Part shown: in pieces, positions 18,044 to 27,123 of the stretch | How the letters are laid out: each line of letters begins with the position of its first letter | How positions within the stretch are numbered: the stretch's first letter is position 1 | Assembly: GCA_965228545.1 (NCBI GenBank) | Contig: OZ245822.1 | Coordinates: 3,100,001-3,164,000 of the forward strand | DNA length: 64,000 nucleotides | Direction: 5' to 3' | Source of the DNA: HXMU1420-13 sp965228545 | GTDB taxonomy: Bacteria > Bacteroidota > Rhodothermia > Balneolales > Balneolaceae | Translations under genes and position numbers: made by a program | The notes under the pieces: model-generated | Databases searched by the model: none | Seen by the model: only the letters and a program-made list of their open reading frames with translations | What the model was told of the DNA's origin: nothing

Positions 18044-19018
18044 CTATTCCACAACTATTACCAATTTCGCCCGCGGCTGATGCGCCGAAAAGTAGCCAAC
18101 TCCATTGTTGATGTTTGTTGGATGGTTTACAGGCTCATTGGCCAGCGAAGAAATGAAACCACCTGATCGACCTCGCGCTTCTAGAAAGTTATAATATCCC
18201 TCGTCGATATTGGTAAGAACAACTAGTGCAGAATCAACCGGAGAATCAAAAAATATAGCGTCCTCGCGTTTAATTCTGCCATTTTCGTCTGCTCCCCGAT
18301 CGGTAAAAATTCGCTCAAAGATTAAATAGTTATTACCCTGAAAGAATAATCCGCCCTCGTTCGTAGAGTCCTCTTCCGTAAATTCGGGCGGTGTAAATTG
18401 ATACATGTGAAGCACGTAATAATTATCTACGCCGGGCGGATCATCGAAGGAAAGCTTAACATCTGTGAAAAGACTTTCTGTGGTATCTCTTCGGGTGATG
18501 GAAATCGAATCTATAGCAACAGGAGGTTGAAGCACACTTCGAGAACTAACCGAAAATGACGTTGTGGAGTCAAAAACCGAAAGCTCCATCACTTGGTAGT
18601 CTTCAAATATTTCGAGCTGAGTCCCATAAAGTCCTTTGATATCACCTATGTTTTCCAGCGTATCCGTTATGCCCTGATAGTTTAACGTTACCAATGCTCG
18701 ATCGATTAATAATCGCTCGATAAAGTTATCCGATATATCAAGAATATCTTCGGCGGATAACGCAGAAAAGCTTTTAGAAAGTGATACTACCACAATTTCT
18801 TCCGGGCCAACCAAGGACGCCACTGCAATTTTTGATTCATCCGGCTGCACAGAAATTGGAAGGTTTTCGGGCACACATGCTTGAAGTAGCAAGATGGTGA
18901 AAAGTAGTAACCACCTTGGCGACCCCGACTTGTCGGGAGAAGTAATCTCTAGAAACAGAGATCGATTCAGATGGCGAACCTCCTTCGCAAATGAAATTAT
19001 GTATCTCATTAACATCAC
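18044..19018 (-). CDS. DUF4249 outer-membrane lipoprotein
   Basis: 324 residues. DUF4249 proteins are Bacteroidota lipoproteins usually encoded with a TonB-dependent receptor, and that is the arrangement here (ATGA overlap with the receptor). The lipobox LLLQAC is unusually far from the start, at about residues 43-48. The preceding 25 or so residues (SFAKEV...DKSGSP) are encoded by three consecutive small hairpins (18925-18989), which look like a repeat inserted in frame between the initiator region and the hydrophobic core. Processing by LspA may therefore be impaired, unless translation starts later. The substrate is unknown. Confidence 0.75.
   Translation of the reverse strand: MMLMRYIISFAKEVRHLNRSLFLEITSPDKSGSPRWLLLFTILLLQACVPENLPISVQPDESKIAVASLVGPEEIVVVSLSKSFSALSAEDILDISDNFIERLLIDRALVTLNYQGITDTLENIGDIKGLYGTQLEIFEDYQVMELSVFDSTTSFSVSSRSVLQPPVAIDSISITRRDTTESLFTDVKLSFDDPPGVDNYYVLHMYQFTPPEFTEEDSTNEGGLFFQGNNYLIFERIFTDRGADENGRIKREDAIFFDSPVDSALVVLTNIDEGYYNFLEARGRSGGFISSLANEPVNHPTNINNGVGYFSAHQPRAKLVIVVE
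18925..18989. repeat. Triple-hairpin repeat inside the DUF4249 signal region
   Basis: Three adjacent perfect hairpins: CCCGAC-TT-GTCGGG (18925-18938), ATCTCT-6 nt-AGAGAT (18946-18963) and GCGAA-CCTCC-TTCGC (18975-18989). Such a series is unlikely in a coding N-terminus and resembles the small non-coding repeats at 32258 and 46190. Confidence 0.6.
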
Positions 19019-21303
19019 TTCGATGAAAAATTAAAGTTATAGGCGATACTCGGGATAAACCCAAATAAGCCTTGTTGTGCATACTCATACGCCGACCCAT
19101 TGTATTGAACATCAACACGAAAAGGGGCGGCTCTGTTGTAAAAATTATAAGCCCCAATATGCCATTCGCCCCCAAATCGTCGACTGCCTCTTGGTTTCAA
19201 AATAAAATTGATGTCTAATCGATGCGAGGAGCCTAATGAGGTTCCATTTCGATCATCATAAATTGGTATCAACTCGACGGAGGTGAGTGATGAGTTTGGC
19301 ATTAAAAACTGTCCGGTTTGAGGGGTAAATCTAGCTCCCGATTGATACGTCCATACCGCTGAAAATGACACACGAGCATTGAATTCGAACAGAGAAACAA
19401 AGCTTGCCACATGACGGCGGTCATATTTTGCAGGATATGTTTGCCCTCGATTTAATTCATCAAAAGTTCGATCTGTTTTAGAAATCGAGTAACTCGCCCA
19501 ACCTGTAAACTTGCCGCTGTTTTTTCGGATCAGAAATTCTAATCCAATAGAACGACCGGAACCGGCAAGTAGCTCATTTTCAAAATTATCGTTCAAAATT
19601 AACGATGCACCTTCGCGATATTCGATCAGGTTTTCGAGTGATTTCAAATATCCTTCAATCGTAACGCTGATCTGTTCTGCAGGAAAAATTCTTGTATATC
19701 CGGTACTAATTTGATGCGAATATTGCGGTTTGATGGATGCTGTTACCGGATACCACAAATCGGTTGGCAAGGCGATACTTGACGAGGAAACACGATGCAT
19801 ATATTGACGCATCAGGCTGTAACTTGCCTTCACAGAATGTCGATCATTGAACTTGTATCGGGCAGCCAATCTGGGTTCGGGTCCTGAATAAAATGCATTT
19901 TCAGCGGCAGTAAATGATATTCTGAGTCCGGCATTTACACTCAGATTTTCAGTTATCTCTCGTTCATTGCCAGCATAAATAGCTCCTTCCAGATTTTGAA
20001 TAAGCCCACCTTTTCGATTTTCAATAAAATCGCTGATTTCGCCTGAAGTAGATATAACATTTGGCCGGAAGAAATGCCCTACAGTTTGAGCACCGAATAC
20101 AAATTTATTGTTCGGACTTTCGAAATATTCCCAGTCTGCGGATAAGCCCACATCTTGAATTTGCGAACGAATCAGGATGCTATTATTAATAAAATCGCCT
20201 TCGATATCGTATTTAAATCGCGTTTGATGGAGCGTAACATTACTGAATGTTTTCTTGTTTTTGTAGATGTGATTCCATCGAATAGTTGAAGTGAAATTCC
20301 CAAGATTAAATCCAAAACCGAGATCTTCACTGCCTTCATTTGTTTGCTCGGTTTCATCAAAAGCGAGTACGTCATCCCCCAAATAAGTACTCACATAAAT
20401 ACGGTCGTTTTCGCTGATCTTGTAATTAAGTTTAGCGTTGTAATCGTAAAAATAATAGGGGAGAGGCACGCCTACAGCCTGAAAGACTTTGTCGATATAT
20501 GTGCGTCGTGCAGCTACCATAAAACTCATTTTCTCGGGGATAACCGGGCCATCCACGGTGAGCCGGGAAGTAAGTAAGCCAATGCCACCCCGTGCATTAT
20601 AGCGTTGTAAACTTCCCTCATTCATTCGCACATCCATCACCGAAGATAATCGCCCGCCTTGATTCGCTGGAAATGCTCCTTTTACCAATTCCACATTTTT
20701 GATGGCATCGGAATTAAATACAGAGAAAAAGCCAAATAGATGCCCGATGTTATAAACTACAGCATCATCCAGAATCACCAGGTTTTGATCATCAGTTCCG
20801 CCTCGTACGAACATTCCGGTTGTGCCTTCGTTACCGCTGGTTACGCCGGGTAAAAGCTGAGCTACTTTGATCAAATCCGACTCGCCGCCAAGTGTTGGAA
20901 TTGAGCTGATTTCCCGAGGCTGAAGCTTGATGGTTCCCATTCGAGTAGAGTTCACCTGTTCTTGCAGTTCGATGGGAGTTGCACTTACTTCGATTTCTCC
21001 TAATTGTCCAACATTTTCATCAAGAAAAAAATTGAGGGTAAGATTTTCGGACAAACTAAGGGTGGTGTCGATGGTTTGATACCCTAGATAAGAAACCTGA
21101 ACTCTGAATGTGCTTGTTGATGGAGAGATGGAATAAAATCCATAAGCATTGGTTGCAGTACCCGACTGCATTTCCGGTAAATAAAGCGTTGCTCCCGGTA
21201 GCGATTCTCCATCCGACCGATCGTAAACGTGTCCACTTAACGTGTACTGAGCTTGAGCACTTCCAATCATCAAAAAGAAAAGGAGGAAAAACAGTTTTTT
21301 CAT
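19015..21303 (-). CDS. TonB-dependent outer-membrane receptor with carboxypeptidase-like N-domain
   Basis: 762 residues. Signal peptide about 1-18 (LFFLLFFLMIGSAQA). A CarboxypepD-reg-like beta-sandwich follows (about 20-95, YTLSGHVYDRSDGESLPGATL). The plug domain covers about 115-235 (LIKVAQLLPGV, FVRGGTDDQNLVILDDAVVYN), then the 22-strand barrel to the C-terminal aromatic end. It imports an unknown substrate with TonB energy. It overlaps the upstream 241-residue gene and the downstream DUF4249 gene by ATGA at both ends, so the three are one operon. No SusD homologue is present; DUF4249 may take that place. Confidence 0.92.
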   Translation of the reverse strand: MKKLFFLLFFLMIGSAQAQYTLSGHVYDRSDGESLPGATLYLPEMQSGTATNAYGFYSISPSTSTFRVQVSYLGYQTIDTTLSLSENLTLNFFLDENVGQLGEIEVSATPIELQEQVNSTRMGTIKLQPREISSIPTLGGESDLIKVAQLLPGVTSGNEGTTGMFVRGGTDDQNLVILDDAVVYNIGHLFGFFSVFNSDAIKNVELVKGAFPANQGGRLSSVMDVRMNEGSLQRYNARGGIGLLTSRLTVDGPVIPEKMSFMVAARRTYIDKVFQAVGVPLPYYFYDYNAKLNYKISENDRIYVSTYLGDDVLAFDETEQTNEGSEDLGFGFNLGNFTSTIRWNHIYKNKKTFSNVTLHQTRFKYDIEGDFINNSILIRSQIQDVGLSADWEYFESPNNKFVFGAQTVGHFFRPNVISTSGEISDFIENRKGGLIQNLEGAIYAGNEREITENLSVNAGLRISFTAAENAFYSGPEPRLAARYKFNDRHSVKASYSLMRQYMHRVSSSSIALPTDLWYPVTASIKPQYSHQISTGYTRIFPAEQISVTIEGYLKSLENLIEYREGASLILNDNFENELLAGSGRSIGLEFLIRKNSGKFTGWASYSISKTDRTFDELNRGQTYPAKYDRRHVASFVSLFEFNARVSFSAVWTYQSGARFTPQTGQFLMPNSSLTSVELIPIYDDRNGTSLGSSHRLDINFILKPRGSRRFGGEWHIGAYNFYNRAAPFRVDVQYNGSAYEYAQQGLFGFIPSIAYNFNFSSK

Positions 21304-22025
21304 TGATTTCGGAGTCTGAAATGAAGGCCTAGATGCGTTCCTTGGAACACCGTGGAAGAACGGTTTCCGTCAGCTCGATGATTGGTAAAAGTTGGTCGAC
21401 TAGTTAGCGAAATGGAAACATTGCGAACGAGTTTCAGGCGGGCTGATAGCGGGACTGATAATCCAATGAGTGGCGATTGCTTCCCAAAAAACTGATACGA
21501 TTCCGGGAAAAACACCGTGTTGATCGTTTGGGTAGTAATTGACGAGACCGGAATGCCAAAATTCAGTATTCCACCCACTGTAAACTTTAGTTTTTTATTG
21601 GTTCTAAACACCCGTTGATAGCCGGCATTGAGTTTAAAATACTCGCTTTTATTCAACACCGAAGTGTTTGCAGTAAGGGAATCGAATTGGATGGATGCTG
21701 TTGTGCCAAAGTAGGTTTCAATATTTCCGGCGTGTATCCCGATTATGTATTCATTTGATGGATTTTCATTAATCATGAGTTGAAAATCTATGGTAAACCC
21801 ATTTGCGTACTGTCTGGATTCTTCTTCGAATTCAACAAGACCATTCGTTTTGAAAAAAGCCGGGTTTTTGGTGTTTGCTATCAAAGCACTTAATACCCCA
21901 AGATCATCTGTAGCAGATAAATTATGCCCATAAATTTCGATGCCTTTAACCTCAATGGTTTGAGCCTTCGGAAAGATAGGAGTCATTACTATGAGTAGCG
22001 CCAGATATGCAAATCGTTTTAACAT
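21300..22025 (-). CDS. Secreted beta-rich protein, first gene of the TonB receptor operon
   Basis: 241 residues with a signal peptide of about 21 residues (YLALLIVMTPIFPKAQ). The mature protein is rich in alternating strands and ends LHFRLRNQ, suggesting an outer-membrane barrel. No known family is recognised. It overlaps the receptor gene by 4 nt (ATGA), so it probably works with it. A TATCTTTG box on the minus strand (22034-22041) lies only about 9 nt upstream of its ATG. Confidence 0.65.
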   Translation of the reverse strand: MLKRFAYLALLIVMTPIFPKAQTIEVKGIEIYGHNLSATDDLGVLSALIANTKNPAFFKTNGLVEFEEESRQYANGFTIDFQLMINENPSNEYIIGIHAGNIETYFGTTASIQFDSLTANTSVLNKSEYFKLNAGYQRVFRTNKKLKFTVGGILNFGIPVSSITTQTINTVFFPESYQFFGKQSPLIGLSVPLSARLKLVRNVSISLTSRPTFTNHRADGNRSSTVFQGTHLGLHFRLRNQ

Positions 22026-22033
22026 AATCAGCG

Positions 22034-22041
22034 CAAAGATA
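22034..22041 (-). promoter_or_regulatory. Candidate -7 box for the TonB receptor operon
   Basis: TATCTTTG on the minus strand matches TAnnTTTG. It would give an almost leaderless transcript starting about 3 nt before the ATG at 22025. No TTTG at the normal -33 distance, so weak. Confidence 0.3.
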
Positions 22042-22121
22042 GAAGCTTTGGGGAAAGATAGTGCGCTTTTTGTTCAGTGCTTTTGTGTTTTAGTGGCAAA
22101 TAGACAAGGTGCTTCGGTGGT

Positions 22122-22185
22122 GGAACCAGTGGTTCGTGACGAGATCTAATTAATACAAATTTCGTGATTTAGTGCTTTCGTGGCA
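22122..22185. repeat. REP-containing direct repeat, copy 1 (beside higA)
   Basis: Starts with the REP palindrome GAACCAGTGGTTC (22123-22135). The 38 nt at 22124-22161 recur exactly at 22924-22961, 800 nt away, with weaker similarity continuing to 22185. The two copies bracket the HigBA genes. Confidence 0.8.
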
Positions 22186-22201
22186 TTAAGAACAATCCAA
22201 T

Positions 22202-22498
22202 TTAGGAAGTAACGATGGGTTGAATCTCTTTTTTAAGTTGTTTACCAATTGCATCGTATGTTGTTTCTAGTTCATACCGGTCTTGAAGCCGAAGCCAAAA
22301 TTCCGGGGTGGTATTTAAGGCAATACTAAATCGAATCGCTGTATCTCCGGATATTGATCGTTTGCCGTTTATGATTTGATTTACCCGATTCGCAGGCACT
22401 TTTATAATACGCGAAAACTCACGTTGAGAAATGTTTAGTGGATCTAAAAACTCCTCTTTCAACATTTCTCCGGGATGTACGGGGGCTATTTTTTTCAT
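22202..22498 (-). CDS. higA: HigA-type antitoxin, XRE family
   Basis: 98 residues. HPGEMLKEEFLDPLNISQ at the N-terminus is the HigA/VapI signature, followed by a helix-turn-helix (about residues 22-60, SQREFSRIIKVPANRVNQII, NGKRSISGDTAIRFS). It neutralises the HigB toxin encoded 5 nt upstream and usually represses the operon. Toxin-before-antitoxin order is typical of higBA. The pair sits between direct repeats that contain REP palindromes. Confidence 0.92.
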   Translation of the reverse strand: MKKIAPVHPGEMLKEEFLDPLNISQREFSRIIKVPANRVNQIINGKRSISGDTAIRFSIALNTTPEFWLRLQDRYELETTYDAIGKQLKKEIQPIVTS

Positions 22499-22503
22499 AA
22501 TAA

Positions 22504-22788
22504 TTACTTGTAGTAGTCTACAATTTCTACTTCAAATGCATCTGAATCCTTCCAAATAAAACAAATACGCCATTGATTATTGATTCTGATGCTATGCTGT
22601 CCTTCACGATTTCCGGATAATTTTTCTAATCGATTTCCAGGAGGCGATCTTAATTCCTCAACGCTATACATCAAATCAATTTGAAGAAGTTTCCGATAGG
22701 CCCGACGATGAATATTCTCAGGTAATTTTTTGGAATAGGATCTTCCAAATATTTTCTCAGTCTCTTTATCAGCGAAAGATTTTATCAA
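22504..22788 (-). CDS. higB: HigB-type toxin (RelE superfamily mRNA interferase)
   Basis: 94 residues if started at the TTG at 22788 (MIKSFADKETEKIF), where HigB proteins normally begin. The frame is open to an ATG at 22839, but the added 17 residues match nothing in the family. Conserved features include KLLQIDLM, LRSPPGNRLEKLSG and the C-terminal SIRINNQWRICFIW...VEIVDYY, which carries the RelE-fold catalytic residues. It cleaves mRNA at the ribosome in known homologues. It precedes higA by 5 nt. Confidence 0.9.
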   Translation of the reverse strand: MIKSFADKETEKIFGRSYSKKLPENIHRRAYRKLLQIDLMYSVEELRSPPGNRLEKLSGNREGQHSIRINNQWRICFIWKDSDAFEVEIVDYYK

Positions 22789-22894
22789 GATATATGTGTT
22801 ACGTAACGAGTAACAAATTAGGAATTTCGCGGATAACATTCAAAGCGCTAGTACTAGTTGCAGCGTACTGTAGCTTTGCAATTTGGGAGATAGT

Positions 22895-22987
22895 GGAACC
22901 AGTGGTTCCGGTTAGGCATCACAAACCAGTGGTTCGTGACGAGATCTAATTAATACAAATTCAGTGCACTTGTGCTTCCGTGGCAAT
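22895..22987. repeat. REP plus direct repeat, copy 2 (beside higB)
   Basis: Holds two palindromes: GGAACC-AGT-GGTTCC (22895-22909) and AACC-AGT-GGTT (22924-22934). The second starts the exact 38-nt repeat (22924-22961) shared with 22124-22161. The following 25 nt are a diverged version of the first copy. Confidence 0.8.
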
Positions 22988-22988
22988 A

Positions 22989-25100
22989 TCAATAAAACGT
23001 CTTACCGGATTTTGCCATATCCACCAAAATTGGAGCGGGAGTAAATCGTACTCCAAAACGATCAGTGAACTGATGCATGCGATCTACCACATTTTCAACT
23101 CCGGCATAATCCACATATCGGAACGGACCGCCGGTGAAGGGCGGGAATCCTAATCCCAGAATGGCACCTAAATCTCCATCGGTTGGGGACTTCAATATTC
23201 CTTCCTGCAAACAATAAGCCGCTTCGTTTACCATCATTAGTGCCATGCGTAATTGGGCGTATTCAGCATCGGGATTTTTCCGATTTGAGCCTCCGAAGTG
23301 CTGATAAATAGTAGTGTTCACCTGCTTTTTCTTAGATTCGTAAGTGTATAAACCCTTTTTATTTTTCCGGCCGAGGAATCCAGCATCCATCAATTCTTTG
23401 GCTTTCGTAGATGACTTACCACCTCGGGCATTAAACATCGGTGCCATCGTTTCGCCGACATGAGCGCCAACATCCATACCTACTTCATCAAGCAGTGCCA
23501 TAGGCCCTACCGGATAGCCGAATTTCTTCATCACTGAATCCAGAAACTCAATCGAAGCGCCTTCTTCCAGCAACAACAACGCCTCATTCATATAAGGGGC
23601 TAAAATTCTTGTGGTGTAAAAACCGGGACCATCACCCACAACAATCACCGTTTTGCCTTGCTTCACACCAATATCATAAGCCGTAGCGGTGACCCAATCA
23701 GCGGTTTGTTCAGTGGTGATAATCTCGAGCAAAGGCATTTTTTGAACAGGCGAGAAATAGTGCATCCCGATAATATTTTCAGGTCGTTTAGCACCTTCTG
23801 CAATTTCTGAAATCGGAAGGGAAGAGGTGTTTGTGGCAAAAATACAGTGATCTTTGGTATTTGCTTCCACCTCAGCAACGATGCGCCGCTTGAGATTCAA
23901 ATCCTCAAATACGGCTTCAATCACCACATCCGTTTTACCAAAAGCATCGTACGAATCTGTTCCGGTAACCCGACTAAATATCTGATCCCGTTCAAATTCA
24001 GTCAGTATGCGCTTTTTGGTTTTTTGATTCAGCTCATCATAAATCGCCTTTTCTCCCTTTGCGGCATCTTCCATCGTTCGGTCTTTTAGCAACACCGAGT
24101 ATTTTCCTTTATTGATACTTACATCTGCAATGCCAGAGCCCATTAATCCTGCGCCTAAAATTCCGATGGTATTTACTGAACGCACTTCTGTTTCTAACGG
24201 ATTCTTTTTGGCGTCGGTCATCCCAAAAAACAGATTTACTAATGCACGGGATTCCGGCGTTGCTCCGGCTTCACCAAAAAGTTTAGCTTCGTTTTCCAGT
24301 CCTTTTTTCAAACCGCTTTTATAACCAAACTCTACCGAATCAATGATGTACATCGGAGCTGGGTAGTTTCCTTTGGTTTGACCCAATGTTTTTTTTCGAG
24401 CCTGAGAAAAGATGATGCTTCTACCAATTGGATTGCCTTCCAACATTTTTTCAACAAATGATCGTCGGTCTTTTCTCTCATATTTCTCAGAACCAGTCAG
24501 CTTTCCAACGGCTTTTATAGCGGCTTCTTCCAGTGCATCTTTGTGGATGAGCTCATCAACCAATCCAATTTTTTTTGCTGATCGGGCATAGATGTTTTTT
24601 CCGGTAAGCATGTATCCCAAAGCCTTTTGAATACCCACCAAACGTGGAAGTCGTTGAGTTCCACCTGTACCCGGAATAACTCCAAGTTTAACTTCAGGCA
24701 GTGCCAACACCGTTTTTTTGTGATTGGATGCAATCCGATAATGACATGCCAGAGAAAGTTCAAGTCCGCCCCCCATACAACTTCCATGGATTGCTACCAC
24801 CACCGGTTTCTTGAAATCAGCAATTCTATTTAAAATAGCGTGACCGTCCAAACTGAGCTGCTCCAGCTCTTCAGCAGTTTCCCGCGCTTTGAACATGTCG
24901 ATATCCGCACCGGCAATAAAATTGTCTTTTTTCCTGCTGATGAGAACCACGCCTTTAACCGAATCATCGTTCTCTATAGAGTCCAATATCTCACTGAACT
25001 GCTGCATCATCGCCTCATCCAGCGTATTTACCTTTTCACCGGGTTTGTCGAGGCTCAATATCGCCACGGAATCTTTGATTTCTTGTTGGATGTAGCTCAT
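22989..25100 (-). CDS. Multifunctional fatty-acid oxidation enzyme (enoyl-CoA hydratase / 3-hydroxyacyl-CoA dehydrogenase)
   Basis: 703 residues, FadJ/FadB-alpha type. The N-terminal crotonase domain (about 1-190) has GSCMGGGLELSLAC and LPEVKLGVIPGTGGTQRLPRL-like hydratase landmarks with both catalytic Glu. The NAD-binding Rossmann motif GILGAGLMGSGIA is near residue 310, followed by the dehydrogenase catalytic region (GMHYFSP, GPGFYTTRI) and C-terminal helical domains. It works with the thiolase gene 162 nt upstream to shorten acyl-CoAs. Start MSYIQQEIKDSVAIL is typical. Confidence 0.93.
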   Translation of the reverse strand: MSYIQQEIKDSVAILSLDKPGEKVNTLDEAMMQQFSEILDSIENDDSVKGVVLISRKKDNFIAGADIDMFKARETAEELEQLSLDGHAILNRIADFKKPVVVAIHGSCMGGGLELSLACHYRIASNHKKTVLALPEVKLGVIPGTGGTQRLPRLVGIQKALGYMLTGKNIYARSAKKIGLVDELIHKDALEEAAIKAVGKLTGSEKYERKDRRSFVEKMLEGNPIGRSIIFSQARKKTLGQTKGNYPAPMYIIDSVEFGYKSGLKKGLENEAKLFGEAGATPESRALVNLFFGMTDAKKNPLETEVRSVNTIGILGAGLMGSGIADVSINKGKYSVLLKDRTMEDAAKGEKAIYDELNQKTKKRILTEFERDQIFSRVTGTDSYDAFGKTDVVIEAVFEDLNLKRRIVAEVEANTKDHCIFATNTSSLPISEIAEGAKRPENIIGMHYFSPVQKMPLLEIITTEQTADWVTATAYDIGVKQGKTVIVVGDGPGFYTTRILAPYMNEALLLLEEGASIEFLDSVMKKFGYPVGPMALLDEVGMDVGAHVGETMAPMFNARGGKSSTKAKELMDAGFLGRKNKKGLYTYESKKKQVNTTIYQHFGGSNRKNPDAEYAQLRMALMMVNEAAYCLQEGILKSPTDGDLGAILGLGFPPFTGGPFRYVDYAGVENVVDRMHQFTDRFGVRFTPAPILVDMAKSGKTFY

Positions 25101-25180
25101 GGTATCAGTTGTAAGTTGAGTTGTGTATGTGGTTTGAGCTTTTTAGATAAACTCGTGCTCGGTTCGGACCTCCCCTTGTT

Positions 25181-25201
25181 CCCCTCCTTGGTAAGGAGGG
25201 G
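25181..25201. repeat. Short palindrome between thiolase and FadJ-like genes
   Basis: CCCCTCCTT-GGT-AAGGAGGGG, a perfect 9-bp stem within the 162-nt gap of the operon. No T run follows on the minus strand, so it is not an ordinary terminator; it could stabilise or process the operon mRNA, or be a dispersed repeat. Confidence 0.6.
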
Positions 25202-25262
25202 AGACTTTGTAAAAATATGCTGAGTCGTAGCAACGAGTTTATTCATTGTAATATGAGATCGA

Positions 25263-26567
25263 TTACTTAGCATACCTCTCCAAAATGATCGCATGACCTT
25301 GTCCTCCGGCAGCGCAGGCGGTGACGAGCGCGTATTTGCCATCTTCGCGGATCAATCGGTTTGCCGCGGTGGTAACCAAACGAACACCTGTGGCTCCAAA
25401 AGGATGCCCTAAAGAAAGTGAGCCACCTAAGGTGTTCATTTTGTCCATCGGGATTTGCCCGACTTTCTGGTTTTTGCCCAACGATTTTTTGGCAAATTCT
25501 TCAGAATCTAACGCATTCAAAACCGCTAGAACCTGACCGGCAAATGCTTCGTGTACTTCAAACACGTCAATGTCGGCGAGTGATAATTCCATGCGATCCA
25601 GCACTTTGGGAGTGGCATAGGCAGGACCAAGTAACAACTCATCGCCGGGATCCTGACTCACATACAAATATTCGCGCAGGTAGGCTTTTGGTTTGAGCCC
25701 TAAATCCAGGGCAGTCTGCTCATCCATGATTAATGAGGCCGAGGCTCCATCCGTTAAAAAAGAAGCATTTCCGGCAGTAATGGTGCCGTGGGGTTTGATG
25801 AATGCCGGTCGGAGTTTTCCGAGTTTCTCCATGGTGGTATCCGCGCGGAAGCCATTGTCTTGGCTAACCAAATCAAATTTTGGTGGGACAGGAGTTTCAA
25901 GTACTTCCTGCTTTAGTAAGCCTTCTTCAGTTGCTTTTGCAGCAAGGTGATGCGATCGCATTGCAAATTCATCCTGATCGGTACGAGAAACACCAAATCG
26001 AGCCGCCATTCGATCGGCTGATTTCCCCATCGTTTCTCCGGTCGAGAATTCTGCGATAGCGGGGAGTTCGGGTAAAAAATCTTTGATTCCCAATCCCTTA
26101 AAAAACTTCAAAAACTCGATGGGCGATTTATACTTTCGGGCATCCAGTATTTTTTGGCGGAATTTCTTTTTGAAACGAACGGGAATGTCGCTCATGGTTT
26201 CGGTTCCGCCTGCAAGCACGATCGTTGCCTGACCGCTTCGGATCATCTCCATCCCCGAAGTAATCGCCTGATTGGAAGAGATGCACGCCATCGACACGGT
26301 GTGAGCCGGAACGGTATTGGGGATGCCGGCACCTAAAGCACTTTCGCGGGCAACATTGCTGGTCTTCACTTCCTGAATCACCGTACCCATAATTACCTGA
26401 TCTATGGTAGCGGGATCGAGATCATTTCTGGCGAGCAATCCCGAGATAGCCATTCGCCCGAGATCGTATGCCATTAGGTGTTTATAGTTGGTGGATGATT
26501 TTAAAAAAGGAATCCGGACGCCATCCACCAAAACCGGTGTTCCTCCATAATTGCTTGTTGTGCCCAT
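25263..26567 (-). CDS. Acetyl-CoA C-acyltransferase (beta-ketothiolase)
   Basis: 434 residues, FadA/FadI type. The acylated cysteine is in MACISSNQA, the catalytic His in GHPFGATG, and the second Cys in TACAAGGQGH. It performs the last step of beta-oxidation and forms an operon with the multifunctional enzyme downstream. It has a few extra residues before the core (MGTTSNYGGTPVLVDGVRIPF), common in FadI types. Confidence 0.93.
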   Translation of the reverse strand: MGTTSNYGGTPVLVDGVRIPFLKSSTNYKHLMAYDLGRMAISGLLARNDLDPATIDQVIMGTVIQEVKTSNVARESALGAGIPNTVPAHTVSMACISSNQAITSGMEMIRSGQATIVLAGGTETMSDIPVRFKKKFRQKILDARKYKSPIEFLKFFKGLGIKDFLPELPAIAEFSTGETMGKSADRMAARFGVSRTDQDEFAMRSHHLAAKATEEGLLKQEVLETPVPPKFDLVSQDNGFRADTTMEKLGKLRPAFIKPHGTITAGNASFLTDGASASLIMDEQTALDLGLKPKAYLREYLYVSQDPGDELLLGPAYATPKVLDRMELSLADIDVFEVHEAFAGQVLAVLNALDSEEFAKKSLGKNQKVGQIPMDKMNTLGGSLSLGHPFGATGVRLVTTAANRLIREDGKYALVTACAAGGQGHAIILERYAK

Positions 26568-26635
26568 AGTTCAGAATTGATGTGGGCATAAGTTAACAGT
26601 GTTAACCAAATAATCAATATGATTGCTATTTTTTC

Positions 26636-26666
26636 TTTTGATGGGTTAGAAATACTCGTATATTTG
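26636..26666 (+). promoter_or_regulatory. Promoter of tRNA-Val
   Basis: TTTTG (26636-26640), 18-nt spacer, TATATTTG (26659-26666): a good match to the Bacteroidota consensus TTTG-N17-23-TAnnTTTG. It ends 18 nt before the mature tRNA. Confidence 0.7.
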
Positions 26667-26684
26667 TCGCCCTTGAAACAATCA

Positions 26685-26759
26685 GGGCGATTAGCTCAGT
26701 TGGTTTAGAGCACCTCGTTTACACCGAGGGGGTCGGGGGTTCGAGTCCCTCATCGCCCA
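26685..26759 (+). tRNA. tRNA-Val (anticodon TAC)
   Basis: 75 nt. Acceptor GGGCGAT pairs with ATCGCCC (26752-26758), discriminator A. D-arm GCTC...GAGC, anticodon stem CCTCG/CGAGG with loop TTTACAC (anticodon TAC), T-arm with GTTCGAGTC. CCA is not encoded. It marks the left edge of the AT-rich accessory region; no second copy of its 3' end, as expected of an att site, was seen. Confidence 0.95.
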
Positions 26760-26766
26760 CATTTAC

Positions 26767-26800
26767 AAAGCCTTTCTGCGAATGCAGGAAGGCTTTTTTT
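26767..26800 (+). terminator. Rho-independent terminator after tRNA-Val
   Basis: AAAGCCTT-t-CTGC stem pairs with GCAG-g-AAGGCTTT (loop gaat) and is followed by a T run. It begins 8 nt after the tRNA. Confidence 0.85.
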
Positions 26801-27005
26801 ATGGCTTTAAGTTATCAGTTACCTATAGAGTCATCCTGAGGCTACTGCCGAAGGATCTGCGAAACTAACTATTTAGATAGAAATTTATAAAGTAGGCTCG
26901 AGAACCTTTATTGGTTTTGGAGTTTGATGAATCGTTGGGCCAATTCATGAATTGGCCGTACTTTGATTGCATAGACGATTAAAGATCATTCTGAAATGGT
27001 CATAG

Positions 27006-27052
27006 TGAAGCTGGAGCTTCTAGACTGCATCCCCAATGAGGACGTTGGGAAC
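27006..27052. repeat. 47-nt dispersed repeat, copy 1
   Basis: Begins with the palindrome GAAGCT-GG-AGCTTC (27007-27020). It matches 28096-28142 at 46 of 47 positions. The two direct copies bracket the minus-strand gene at 27192. Confidence 0.75.
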
Positions 27053-27111
27053 TAGACGGGTTGGAGTTGTGAACTATAGAATTATACATTCAATCTATCA
27101 TCGTCAAGAAT

Positions 27112-27123
27112 GAACCGGTGGTT
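27112..27123. repeat. Single REP-like palindrome
   Basis: GAACCGGTGGTT, same core as the REPs at 30849 and 31385, without a partner nearby. Confidence 0.55.

Noticed and set aside
25181..25201. Transcription terminator between thiolase and FadJ-like genes
   Set aside because: There is no T run on the minus strand after the hairpin.
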